NCBI RefSeq assembly: GCF_021227995.1 | Contig: NZ_CP089301.1 | Location: forward strand, 3,224,001-3,288,000 | DNA: 64,000 nucleotides | Source of the DNA: Novosphingobium kaempferiae | GTDB lineage: Bacteria; Pseudomonadota; Alphaproteobacteria; Sphingomonadales; Sphingomonadaceae | Direction: 5' to 3' | Shown here: positions 25,967 to 34,720 of the stretch, in pieces | Layout: every line of letters starts with the position of its first letter | Position numbering within the stretch: position 1 is the first letter of the stretch | Notes under the pieces: generated by a model | Database searches by the model: none | What the model saw: the letters and a program-made list of their open reading frames with translations, nothing else | Told to the model about the DNA's origin: nothing | Position numbers and translations under genes: made by a program

Positions 25967-27484
25967 TCAAGGCTTGCAGGTGTAGCTTTGCGCTATGCCG
26001 GTATCGCGGCCGGTCAGAACGGCACGCTGGGGATAAGGGCAGAGCGGCCGGGTTCTGCCCGCATCGTCCTGCGCAACGAGGGCTTCAGGGGCGCGGTCCC
26101 GCTCGACCCAGCGTTCAATCGCGTCCTGGGCATCGAACCGGGTGAATCCGCCGCCGCCCGTGCAATGGTTCATCCCGGGAACGAGGAACAGGCGATACCA
26201 GACCTGCGGATCACCGGTATGCGCGATCATCGCCTGGCGCTTGGCAAGCGTGTCGAGCGGAGAAACCACGGGGTCGGCAAGACCATGGTACTGCAGCAGC
26301 TTTCCGCCGTGCGCGCGGAAGCGGGAGAGGTCCGGATCGGTCGCGTCCATGACGGGCGAGAGCTTCGCCTGCGCCTCGGCAAGGTCGCGGCCGTAATCGA
26401 ACGACCACCAGTTCCAGTCGGGCGCGCCGAAGGCCCATACCCGCCAGAAATTGACGCGCATCGGACGGGTCGGATCCGCCGGGTCGGCCCAGTAGTGGTT
26501 CCAGCCCGCTTCGCTTCCGGGCAGCCAGGGAAACGTCAGCCCATCCGGCGCGCCCCGATACATCGCGCGTGCCGCTCCAAGCTTGGCGGGGGAGAGGCAT
26601 GCCGACTTCCCACCGGGACGACAGGCAAGGCGGGTGAGGTCAGGATGGCAGGACAGCGGATCGACGATCCAGGCATCGGTTGCGAGGCCGCCAGCCGCGC
26701 GCCCGTTCGCCTTGCCGCATTGCGATCTGGAGTTGGCTTCGAGCAAAGCAAGGTCGGACGGGGCGAGCAGCGGCGCCGTGTTCTCGCCGCGCGCGTGATT
26801 GGAGAGGAACTGCCACAGGAACGCGGCGTTCAGGCGAACCCGGTCGGCGCCCGGTGCCCCGGCGATGATGCCGTCGAAGTCCGTCGGAAAACGCTGCGCT
26901 TCCATCATGCCCTGGTGACCGCCGGTGGAGCAGCCGTCGAAATAGCTGTGATGGGCCGGTTTGCCGTAGAAACGTGCGCTCAGCGCCTTGCCGGCCTGCG
27001 CGGTCAGGTGGACCGCGCGCCAGCCCCAGTCGACGATCGCCTCGGGCTTGCCGATCGCGAAATCGGGATCGTCTCCATCGTGCCCGGTGTCGGTTGCGAT
27101 CACGGCGCTGCCGCGCGCCAGCGCACGGGTCATCGCCGCCGTCGGCAAGCGGGAGGAATAGCCGCCGTTGCCGAGCATCTGAAAGCGACCGCTCCAGGCG
27201 TCCCGCAGCGGCAACAGGAGCACATAGCCGATGCGTGACCCGGTCACGGGGCGCAGCACACCGTCAACGCGGCAGTGCGCGGTCATGGCATTCGTGCCGG
27301 CTGTCGCGGATACAAACGTGGCGCGAAGATCGGCATCGCCACCCAGCGCCTGGCATGCCGCCGCATCGGCCCTTGCCACATCTGAAGGTGCCGTATCGGG
27401 AAGAGCCGGAGCCGCTGCAGCCGCGCAGAGCAGGCCGAGGGTCAGCGTGGCGATCGCGGCAGGGAACAGGCTTCGGCGTTTCAC
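25967..27484 (-). CDS. Tannase/feruloyl esterase family protein
   Basis: A 505-residue secreted esterase. The catalytic Ser186 sits in GCSTGGHQG; the Asp is in HGLADPVV and the His in MNHCTGGGG. These make the CS-D-HC arrangement, with its linking disulfide, that marks tannases and fungal-type feruloyl esterases. The signal peptide covers about residues 1-25. The likely substrates are esters of hydroxycinnamic or gallic acid; the exact one is unknown. The GTG start overlaps the stop of the AtuA-like partner gene, which places it in the operon with the beta-glucosidase behind it. Confidence 0.92.
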   Translation of the reverse strand: MKRRSLFPAAIATLTLGLLCAAAAAPALPDTAPSDVARADAAACQALGGDADLRATFVSATAGTNAMTAHCRVDGVLRPVTGSRIGYVLLLPLRDAWSGRFQMLGNGGYSSRLPTAAMTRALARGSAVIATDTGHDGDDPDFAIGKPEAIVDWGWRAVHLTAQAGKALSARFYGKPAHHSYFDGCSTGGHQGMMEAQRFPTDFDGIIAGAPGADRVRLNAAFLWQFLSNHARGENTAPLLAPSDLALLEANSRSQCGKANGRAAGGLATDAWIVDPLSCHPDLTRLACRPGGKSACLSPAKLGAARAMYRGAPDGLTFPWLPGSEAGWNHYWADPADPTRPMRVNFWRVWAFGAPDWNWWSFDYGRDLAEAQAKLSPVMDATDPDLSRFRAHGGKLLQYHGLADPVVSPLDTLAKRQAMIAHTGDPQVWYRLFLVPGMNHCTGGGGFTRFDAQDAIERWVERDRAPEALVAQDDAGRTRPLCPYPQRAVLTGRDTGIAQSYTCKP

Positions 27485-27801
27485 GGATGACCGCTGCCGG
27501 GTTCTATCTCCAGGTCAAGCAGCTGCGCGCCCAGAGTCTTGCCATGGGCATCCAGCGCCAGCGCACGGGTGACGCCGCCGCTGAGGGCACCTTCAAGCAC
27601 GAAGTTCAGTGCTCCGATCCCGGGCATCTCATAGCGGTGCGCCTGGCGTACATTCAGGTTTGCGAAGTGTGCGAGCAGGCGCTCGATTGTCACCGTGCGT
27701 TGCAGCAAGGCGTAATCGGATGGATCGAAGGCGATGACGGAGATCTGCGAGATGTCCCCCTTGTCGCCGGTGCGCACGTGCGCGATGTCGCCAAGCAGCA
27801 T
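27481..27801 (-). CDS. Small AtuA-related C-terminal-domain protein
   Basis: A 106-residue protein that starts directly after the AtuA stop with no gap. It begins LLGDIAHVRTGDKGDISQIS, the motif of the AtuA-related domain that in other bacteria forms the C-terminus of a single AtuA chain. Here the enzyme is split into two genes. It probably forms a complex with the large AtuA subunit. Function beyond that is unknown. Confidence 0.85.
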   Translation of the reverse strand: MLLGDIAHVRTGDKGDISQISVIAFDPSDYALLQRTVTIERLLAHFANLNVRQAHRYEMPGIGALNFVLEGALSGGVTRALALDAHGKTLGAQLLDLEIEPGSGHP

Positions 27802-29139
27802 TCAGGCCTCCACGATGACGATGCGCGGCTTGACCGCCTCGGCCGGAATCAGTGTCGAGGCCACTGCCACGACCTTGCGCACCGATCGGGTGACACCGCC
27901 TCCGCCGAACGGACCATTGGTGTAGAGCGCTTCGACTTCCGCGCCGATCTGCCGTGCCGCCTCGTGGCTGGTCGCCCTGCCGACGACGCGCGCGCGCACC
28001 TCACGCGGGATCGCGCCGCTGGTAGTGCGATCGATGGCATCAACACCGATGATTTCGCAGGTCAGATCCGCTACCGGTGCGCCGACGATCGCAAGCCTTT
28101 CGCGGACGACATCGAGGGCAAGGCGCGCCCGTTCCACCGCACCCGGGCCGGCATAGGAAATCTGCCCTTCGCCGATGAAGCCATCGTCGTAGCCGATCGA
28201 GACCTTGAGGGTACCCGATGCAGCATGGCCGCTGCCACCCGTCACCGCGATCCGGTCCGGTCCAAGCTCTTCGAAACGGACCGAGGTGAAATCGGCGATG
28301 ACGTCGGCCTGCATATACGCTGCGGGATCGAGGATCTCGTAGAGCAGCTGTTCCTTGCAACTGGCCGACGAGATGCGTCCGCCCGATCCGGCGACCTTGG
28401 TGAGGACTGCGGATCCTTCGGCGGAGACTTCGGCCAGAGGAAACCCGAGCCTTGCAAGATCGGGCACGGACTTTCGGCCGGTATCCGCAAAATAGCCGCC
28501 GCACAGTTGACCGGCGCATTCCAGCAGGTGGCCGATCACGGTGGCGCGTCCCATCAACTCTGCATCGGCAAGATCCCATCCGAAGCTGTGCAACATCGGC
28601 CCGATGAACAGCGCCGGATCGCCAACACGGCCGGTGATGACGATGTCTGCGCCCAATGCAAAGGCCTCGGCGATCGGGCCGGCGCCGAGATAGGCATTGG
28701 CGGACAGGATCGCCGGAAGATCGGCGCTGGTTCCGCCCTTGTCGAGCAACGGATGGGCGGCAGCGCGTATGACGTCGAGGACATCGTCGCCCAGGACGGC
28801 AGCGACCTTGACGGGCCCCCACCCCATGTCTGTGGCCAGCCCGGCGACGGCTTTTGCTGCCCCGAGCGGGTTTGCCGCGCCGGCGTTGGTCACGATACGC
28901 ACACTGCGCGCCATCGCCGCAGGAGCGACCCTGCGCATGCGTTCAAGCAGCAGCGGGTCGTACCCTCCTTCGGGGTCGGCCAGCATCGCAGCCTGGGCGA
29001 GCGCAATGGTACGCTCGGCGAGGCATTCGAAGACGAGGTAATCGAGGTTTCCGTGTTCGACGAGTTCAAGCGCGGGTTCGATCCGGTCCCCGGCAAAGCC
29101 GGCTCCCGCACCGATGCGGATGGTCTTTGCTGCGGTCAC
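27802..29139 (-). CDS. AtuA/DUF1446 family protein
   Basis: A 445-residue protein of the DUF1446 family named from AtuA of acyclic terpene catabolism in Pseudomonas. It opens with IRIGAGAGFAGDRIEPA and holds NAGAANPLGAAKAV and the GRVGDPALF segment typical of the family. I placed the start at GTG 29139, which overlaps the stop of the transporter (GTGA); the open frame runs about 200 codons further but into that gene. The family also occurs with aromatic and carboxylate pathways, so a terpene substrate should not be assumed. Confidence 0.87.
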   Translation of the reverse strand: MTAAKTIRIGAGAGFAGDRIEPALELVEHGNLDYLVFECLAERTIALAQAAMLADPEGGYDPLLLERMRRVAPAAMARSVRIVTNAGAANPLGAAKAVAGLATDMGWGPVKVAAVLGDDVLDVIRAAAHPLLDKGGTSADLPAILSANAYLGAGPIAEAFALGADIVITGRVGDPALFIGPMLHSFGWDLADAELMGRATVIGHLLECAGQLCGGYFADTGRKSVPDLARLGFPLAEVSAEGSAVLTKVAGSGGRISSASCKEQLLYEILDPAAYMQADVIADFTSVRFEELGPDRIAVTGGSGHAASGTLKVSIGYDDGFIGEGQISYAGPGAVERARLALDVVRERLAIVGAPVADLTCEIIGVDAIDRTTSGAIPREVRARVVGRATSHEAARQIGAEVEALYTNGPFGGGGVTRSVRKVVAVASTLIPAEAVKPRIVIVEA

Positions 29140-30461
29140 GGTGCAAGCACTCCAAACACGAGGGCTGCGACAAGCATCACCAGGCTGGCCGCGTAGAGCC
29201 ACAGGAACGAAAACCGCTGGTGCGCACTCAATTCGATCCCGCTCAGGCCTGCAACGAGGAAGGTCGCAGGGGTCAACGGGCTGACGGGAAAGCCGGTAGT
29301 CATCTGCCCCAGAAGCGCGGCCCGGGCGACGGCGGTGCCTTCGATGCCGAATGTCCCGGCCAGATGCGCGAGGATGGGCATGATGCCGAAATAGAAGGAA
29401 TCGGGGTCGAACATCATGCTCAGAGGCATCGCGACCGCGCCCACCATGACCGGCAGATGGCGGCCGACGCCGGGCGGTATATGGTCCGCGACGGACTGCG
29501 CCATCGCCGCGATCATGCCCGTACCGTTCATGATGCCGGTGAAGGCACCGGCGGCGAGCAGGACGCTGGCCATCAGCAGCGCCGCCTTCGAATGGCTTTC
29601 GATGCGCGCCCGCTGCTGGGCGGCGTCGGGATAATTGATCGCAAGGGCAAGGGCGGTGCCGATCATGAAGGCAATCACCGGTTCCACCGTTCCTGTCACC
29701 ATCACGGCGATGGTGAGCAGTGTCAGCGCAGCGTTCAGCCACAGCAAGCGCGGGCGGCGAACGTCGGCGACAGGTGCATGATCCTCGGACGCCGGGGAAA
29801 GGGATGGTGCACCTTCAGGATTGCCTGCGGCGGCCGGCAATGGCGTGCCATTGGCGATACGGCGCTCCTCGCGGCGGCCGAGCCACCAGGATGCCGCGAA
29901 CACGAAGGCAAGGCCGACGATCTGCGTCGGAAGCATCGGCGTGAACAATTCGGAAGGCGTAACCTTGAGCGCCGCCGCCGCGCGCAGCGTGGGGCCCGTC
30001 CACGGAAGAAAATTGACGCCGGCGGCCATCGAGGCGGTGCAGGCCAGGATTCTGCGATCCATGCCGAGTTCGTCGTAAAGCGGGCGGAGCGCAGGAATTG
30101 TGACGAGGAAGCAGACCGCTCCGGAACCGTCGAGGTGGATCAAGAGGGCAAGGGCTGCCGTTCCCACTGTGATACGCGCGGGCTTTCTGCCCACCAGGCG
30201 CAGGGTCAGCCCGACAAGCGGCGCCAGAACGCCGGCATCCGTCATGATGCCAAAGAACAGGATGGCGAACACGAACATGCCGGCCACCGGCGCGATCTTG
30301 CTGATCCCTTCAAGAATGTGGGTCGGAATGAGCGGTCCGGCGCCGACGGCCATCGCCGCGACGACCGGGACGAGGATCAGCGCGGCGAGCGGCGACACGC
30401 GATTGGAAAGGATGGCGGCGAGCAATGCTACGATTGCAAGCGCGCCCACCAAGGCCAGCAT
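29136..30461 (-). CDS. CitMHS-type carboxylate transporter
   Basis: A 441-residue integral membrane protein with about a dozen hydrophobic segments. The pattern (GMFVFAILFFGIMTDAGVL, HLDGSGAVCFLVTIPAL, MAAGVNFLPWTGP) is that of CitMHS citrate-metal:proton symporters, which also include transporters for other organic acids. I prefer ATG 30461, which has an AAGGGGGG stretch ten bases upstream; a TTG nine bases earlier is possible. First gene of the operon with AtuA, its partner, tannase and GH3, so it probably imports the released acid. Confidence 0.88.
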   Translation of the reverse strand: MLALVGALAIVALLAAILSNRVSPLAALILVPVVAAMAVGAGPLIPTHILEGISKIAPVAGMFVFAILFFGIMTDAGVLAPLVGLTLRLVGRKPARITVGTAALALLIHLDGSGAVCFLVTIPALRPLYDELGMDRRILACTASMAAGVNFLPWTGPTLRAAAALKVTPSELFTPMLPTQIVGLAFVFAASWWLGRREERRIANGTPLPAAAGNPEGAPSLSPASEDHAPVADVRRPRLLWLNAALTLLTIAVMVTGTVEPVIAFMIGTALALAINYPDAAQQRARIESHSKAALLMASVLLAAGAFTGIMNGTGMIAAMAQSVADHIPPGVGRHLPVMVGAVAMPLSMMFDPDSFYFGIMPILAHLAGTFGIEGTAVARAALLGQMTTGFPVSPLTPATFLVAGLSGIELSAHQRFSFLWLYAASLVMLVAALVFGVLAP

Positions 30462-30546
30462 CAGGAACAATCCCCCCTTATTCGGGTCGCGCCCGATCTG
30501 CTCATAAGCATGGACAGCGAACGCCTATTCAGCAAAGAGAATTGTC

Positions 30547-31491
30547 TTATCGATCATTCCGTAAAATGGATTGATTGCCTGCATTGCCGCTTTGGCGGTC
30601 CGTTCGGAACTTCTGCAGGAAATGCCGACGGAACGCATCAGCGGCGGGGGGCAAAGTCCGACCTGACAGAGTCGCAATACCGATCCTGCGAATGATGCTG
30701 GGCTGTTCCAGTTCGCGCGTCGCGATCCGATCAGAATGCAGCATGCCAAGCGTGGAAAGCGGCAACGCCGTGATCCCGAGGCCTGCATGGATCAATGCGC
30801 CGACCGTTGCGAGCTGTGTGCAATCGTAAAGTCCGCGGACACTGAGCCCGGCAATATTGAAGGCGGCGTCCGTGAGTTCCCGCACACTGCTGCGCGGTGC
30901 CATCGCGATGAAGGGATGTTCTGAGAAGACGCTCCACTGAGCAGGCCCCGGTTCGTCCAGGTCGCTGCCGATCGGACAGACCAGCACGAGGGGATCGTCC
31001 ATGAGCTTTTCGAACTCGAACCCTTCCGTTTCGGGAGGTGTCGTGATGGCCAGATCAATCTGTCGTTCCAGCATCTGCTGATAGAGGTTGCCGGAAAGAT
31101 GGTCGTGCAGAATGACTTCGACCTGGGGATAGCGGGTGCGGAAACTGGAGATCGCTGACGGCAGTGCCCCTGCTGCCACGGAAGGCAGGGCGCCGACGAC
31201 CACTCTGCCCCGTTCCCCGGCGAAGCTGTGCGCGAGTTCGGAAAAGGCATGGTCGAAATCTGCAGTGAGCCTTTCGACGATCGGCAGCAGAGCCTCGCCC
31301 GCACTGGTCAATGCGACGTTGCGGGAGTTCCTGTCGAAGAGGCGCGTGTCCAGCTGCTCTTCCAGCAACCGGATCGTGCGGCTCAATGCAGGTTGCGAGA
31401 CGTTGGATATACGGCTCGCCTCGCTGAAGCTGCGATTATAGGCCACCTGCAGGAAGAGACGCAGGCTGGAGAGGCTCGGTGGATGGCGCAA
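30547..31491 (-). CDS. LysR-family transcriptional regulator
   Basis: A 314-residue LysR regulator: winged helix at residues 1-65 (SFSEASRISNVSQPALSRTI, RLFDRNS) and a substrate-binding domain from about 90. The start is a TTG at 31491, supported by GGAGG seven bases upstream. It sits between the minus catabolic operon (same strand, about 85 bases ahead of the transporter) and the divergent TonB-receptor operon, so it probably controls both. The ligand is unknown. Confidence 0.9.
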   Translation of the reverse strand: MRHPPSLSSLRLFLQVAYNRSFSEASRISNVSQPALSRTIRLLEEQLDTRLFDRNSRNVALTSAGEALLPIVERLTADFDHAFSELAHSFAGERGRVVVGALPSVAAGALPSAISSFRTRYPQVEVILHDHLSGNLYQQMLERQIDLAITTPPETEGFEFEKLMDDPLVLVCPIGSDLDEPGPAQWSVFSEHPFIAMAPRSSVRELTDAAFNIAGLSVRGLYDCTQLATVGALIHAGLGITALPLSTLGMLHSDRIATRELEQPSIIRRIGIATLSGRTLPPAADAFRRHFLQKFRTDRQSGNAGNQSILRNDR

Positions 31492-31868
31492 GATCAGGCC
31501 TCCACTTTTCCAAATGGGGCCGCAAGGTCAGATGCGCGCAGCGTATCGGCTTCGTAACCCACCAAGGGATCGGGATGATAATCCTGCACGGTTCTACCTC
31601 TCCCTTTGCTGGCGCGAACGATTGCTTCATCATCTATTCGCCAAATGAAATGATTCATCGAATTATGGTATTTCCCCAATCGTTCGCCGATGTGCAATAG
31701 GCTTTCGCGTGGCCAGCGAAATGAAAAGGCCAAAGCCTGTAACGTGAGTTTCTGGCGCAATGGGACAACGCTTCAGCAGAGGCGATGATGAGGGGATGCA
31801 GGGAAGTGCTCGGCACTGACCACTCTCCATCACGCTGCGATGAAGCCTGAGGGGAGGAAGTTTTCCAA
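31492..31868. promoter_or_regulatory. Divergent control region between LysR and the TonB receptor
   Basis: 377 bases with no gene. An imperfect palindrome, ATGATTCATCGAATTAT (31650-31666), has the size and A/T ends of a LysR site. Promoters for both directions must lie here. The stretch is richer in A/T than the flanking genes. Confidence 0.4.
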
Positions 31869-34706
31869 ATGACACGCAAGTCTTGCCTGCTGGCCAGTGC
31901 CAGCCTTTTCCTGATGCCCGCGATTGCGGCGGCGCAGGATGCTCCGACATCGGAGGCTGCTGCGCCCGCCGACGCTGGCGGCGAGATCCTCGTGACCGGT
32001 TCGCGGGTCATTTCCAACGGAAACAACTCGCCGACGCCGGTAACTGTGGTCAGCACTGAACAGCTTGCCGCGACGACGCCAAGCAACGTGCCTGACGCAT
32101 TGAACAAGCTTCCGGTCTTCAGCAATTCGCGCGGGGCCCAGTCGCTGGGCAATGCGGGCGCCAACAACGTCGGCAACTTCCTCAACCTGCGCGGCTTCGG
32201 GGTCATCCGCACGCTGATTCTCTTCGATGGTCGCCGTGTGCCGGCAACCAACGCGGATGGTACGGTTGATACCAATACACTCCCCCAGATGCTGCTGCAG
32301 CGCGTCGATGTCGTGACCGGCGGCGCCTCGGCGGTCTACGGATCGGATGCCGTTACCGGCGTGGTGAACTTCGTGCTCGACAAGAAGTTCGAAGGCCTCA
32401 AGGCCAATCTGCAGATCGGTATCTCGGATCGTGGAGACGCGTTCTCGTGGCGCGCCGGTGCGGCTTACGGGACCGATCTGTTCGAAGGTCGTGGCCATTT
32501 CCTCGCCAGTTACGAACATTTCGATTCTGACGGGATTGCCGACAAGCGCAGCCGTGCGAATGGCAGCAAGTTCTATTCGCAGACGGGCGCGGGTACTGCG
32601 GCCAATCCCTTCCACCTGTCACAGGACACGCGCGCAGCCTATGCTTCGTGGGGTGGCCTGATCCAATCGGGGCCGCTTGCCGGATACACCTTCGACACGC
32701 CAACCTCCTATCGTCCCTTCGTGCATGGCACGGCGACCGGCACTGCCGGGATCGAGAGTGGCGGCGATGGTGTGACGATCACGCCCAGCGCGCTTACCGC
32801 TGCACTCAAGACCGATCAGGCATTCGGGCGGTTCGATTATGAATTGTCGGATTCCGTGTCGTTCTTCGCGCAGGGTTCGTTCGCCCGCTCGGAGAATTCC
32901 AACGCGTTCGCGCCGTTCACGATTTTCTCAAAGGCCATTTCGGCCAGCAATCCGTACCTGCCGCAATCGGCCCGCGACACGATGGCGGCGGCCGGGACCA
33001 CCAGTTTCACCTTCTCGCGCTTCATCGACGAGGCTGATCCGTCGATCACCCGCGCCGTTGCCCGAAACTATAACGCCTCGACCGGATTCACCGGCAAGCT
33101 GGGCGATTTCGACTGGGAGGCGTCCTATACGTTCGGACGCACGCGCCAGAGCGTCTACAACATCAACAACGTGAACAACGCCAAGCTGGCCGCCTCTCTC
33201 GACAGCGTCGTGTCGAATGGTCAGATCGTCTGCCGCGTTACCGTCACCAATCCGGGGCTCTACCCCGGATGCGTGCCGATGAACCCCTTCGGCGCCGGGT
33301 CGATCAGCGCCGAGGCTGCCGATTACGTGCGCGATGATACGCACTTCACGCTGACCAACACGACGCATGATTTCAATGCCTTCATCTCAGGCTCGCTGTT
33401 CGACACCTGGGCCGGGCCGGTGAAGGTTGCGCTGAGCGGAGAATATCGCAAGCTCAAGCTGACCAACGAAAGCACCGCGCAACCCCTGGATCGCGTGGAC
33501 TGCACGGGGCTGATCTACAATTGCGTGCCGGTATCCGCCACCAGCAATGGCACCGCGCTTTACGCCGGCAACGTGACCGCCGACATGTCTGCACGGCAGA
33601 ACATCGCCGAAGCGGCGCTCGAACTGAACGTGCCGTTGCTGCGCGACAGCGCGGTTGCCCGCTCGCTCGATCTCAACGGCGCGGTACGCTACGCGCACTA
33701 TTCGGTCAGCGGCAATGCGACGACGTGGAAGGTCGGCCTTGACTGGCACCTGACCGACGACTTGTCGTTCCGTGGCACGCGCTCGCGCGATATTCGCGCA
33801 CCCACGCTGTACGATCTGTTCTCGCCTCGCCAGGAATCGCTCACGGGCTTTACGGACACGCACACCAACACCGCCGGGATCGCGACCATTATCAGTTCGG
33901 GCAACCCGAACCTGAAGCCTGAAGTCGCCAATACCCTGACGATCGGCGGCGTCTATCGCCCGTCCTGGCTGCCGGGCTTCAGCCTGGCGGTGGACTATTT
34001 CCGCATCAAGATCGACAATGCCATTTCGGCTGTCGGCGGGAACAGCGCGGAAACGCTGGCGCAGTGCGAGGCCAGCGGCGGAACGTCTCCGCTTTGCGAC
34101 CTCTACGTCCGTCCGTTCCCGTTCTCGAACACGAGCCCGGCCAACTACCCGACGTACATCCTGTCGCGCTCGCTCAATGTCGCCCAGACGCAGACTGAAG
34201 GGGTCGACACGGAGATGAACTATCAGACCGGTCTGGGCGATGGGACGCTCAACCTTCGCGGCATGATGACGTATCAGCCCAAACTGGAAACCGTGCAGTT
34301 CGCCGGATCGACGCCGATCAATGCGGCTGGTGCCGCCGGTCAGCAGGGGGTTGTCGGTCAGGCGAAATGGCGTGCCACCGCGATCGTCAGCTATGCGACC
34401 GACAGCTTCTCGATAGACTTCCAGGAGCGCTGGCGTTCCTCGCTGAAGCAGAGCGGTAACCCGCTGCTCGTCTACAGCGGAGCGAAGGTTCCCGCTGTCG
34501 CCTACACCGACCTGAACTTCACGTTCTATCCGGGCAAGGACAAGAACAAGCAGTTCTTCATCTCGGTGCAGAACCTGTTCGACAAGGATCCCCCGGTGTT
34601 CATTTCGCCGGCCTTCGCCAGCAATCCGGGCTTCTTCTACCCGGCGGTGAACGGCGATGACGTCGTTGGTCGCTACATCACCATTGGTGTTCGCGGCCGC
34701 TTCTGA
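31869..34706 (+). CDS. TonB-dependent outer-membrane receptor
   Basis: A 945-residue receptor. Signal peptide at residues 1-23 (ending A-A-A-Q), TonB-box-like EILVTGSRV at about 38-46, plug domain with PDALNKLPVF, NLRGFGVIRTLILFDGRR and VDVVTGGASAVYGSDAVTG, then a long beta-barrel ending in the aromatic residue of GVRGRF. Sphingomonads use such receptors for plant sugars, aromatic oligomers and esters. It is first in a plus-strand operon with an esterase and two NIF3-like genes, and divergent from the LysR gene, so it is probably the uptake route for the substrate of this locus. Confidence 0.95.
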   Translation: MTRKSCLLASASLFLMPAIAAAQDAPTSEAAAPADAGGEILVTGSRVISNGNNSPTPVTVVSTEQLAATTPSNVPDALNKLPVFSNSRGAQSLGNAGANNVGNFLNLRGFGVIRTLILFDGRRVPATNADGTVDTNTLPQMLLQRVDVVTGGASAVYGSDAVTGVVNFVLDKKFEGLKANLQIGISDRGDAFSWRAGAAYGTDLFEGRGHFLASYEHFDSDGIADKRSRANGSKFYSQTGAGTAANPFHLSQDTRAAYASWGGLIQSGPLAGYTFDTPTSYRPFVHGTATGTAGIESGGDGVTITPSALTAALKTDQAFGRFDYELSDSVSFFAQGSFARSENSNAFAPFTIFSKAISASNPYLPQSARDTMAAAGTTSFTFSRFIDEADPSITRAVARNYNASTGFTGKLGDFDWEASYTFGRTRQSVYNINNVNNAKLAASLDSVVSNGQIVCRVTVTNPGLYPGCVPMNPFGAGSISAEAADYVRDDTHFTLTNTTHDFNAFISGSLFDTWAGPVKVALSGEYRKLKLTNESTAQPLDRVDCTGLIYNCVPVSATSNGTALYAGNVTADMSARQNIAEAALELNVPLLRDSAVARSLDLNGAVRYAHYSVSGNATTWKVGLDWHLTDDLSFRGTRSRDIRAPTLYDLFSPRQESLTGFTDTHTNTAGIATIISSGNPNLKPEVANTLTIGGVYRPSWLPGFSLAVDYFRIKIDNAISAVGGNSAETLAQCEASGGTSPLCDLYVRPFPFSNTSPANYPTYILSRSLNVAQTQTEGVDTEMNYQTGLGDGTLNLRGMMTYQPKLETVQFAGSTPINAAGAAGQQGVVGQAKWRATAIVSYATDSFSIDFQERWRSSLKQSGNPLLVYSGAKVPAVAYTDLNFTFYPGKDKNKQFFISVQNLFDKDPPVFISPAFASNPGFFYPAVNGDDVVGRYITIGVRGRF

Positions 34707-34720
34707 AGAAGAGGACCAAA

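Noticed and set aside
28854..30695. 613-codon plus-strand frame opposite the CitMHS transporter
   Set aside because: The minus strand encodes a coherent membrane transporter here; the plus frame is Arg/Gly/His-rich shadow.
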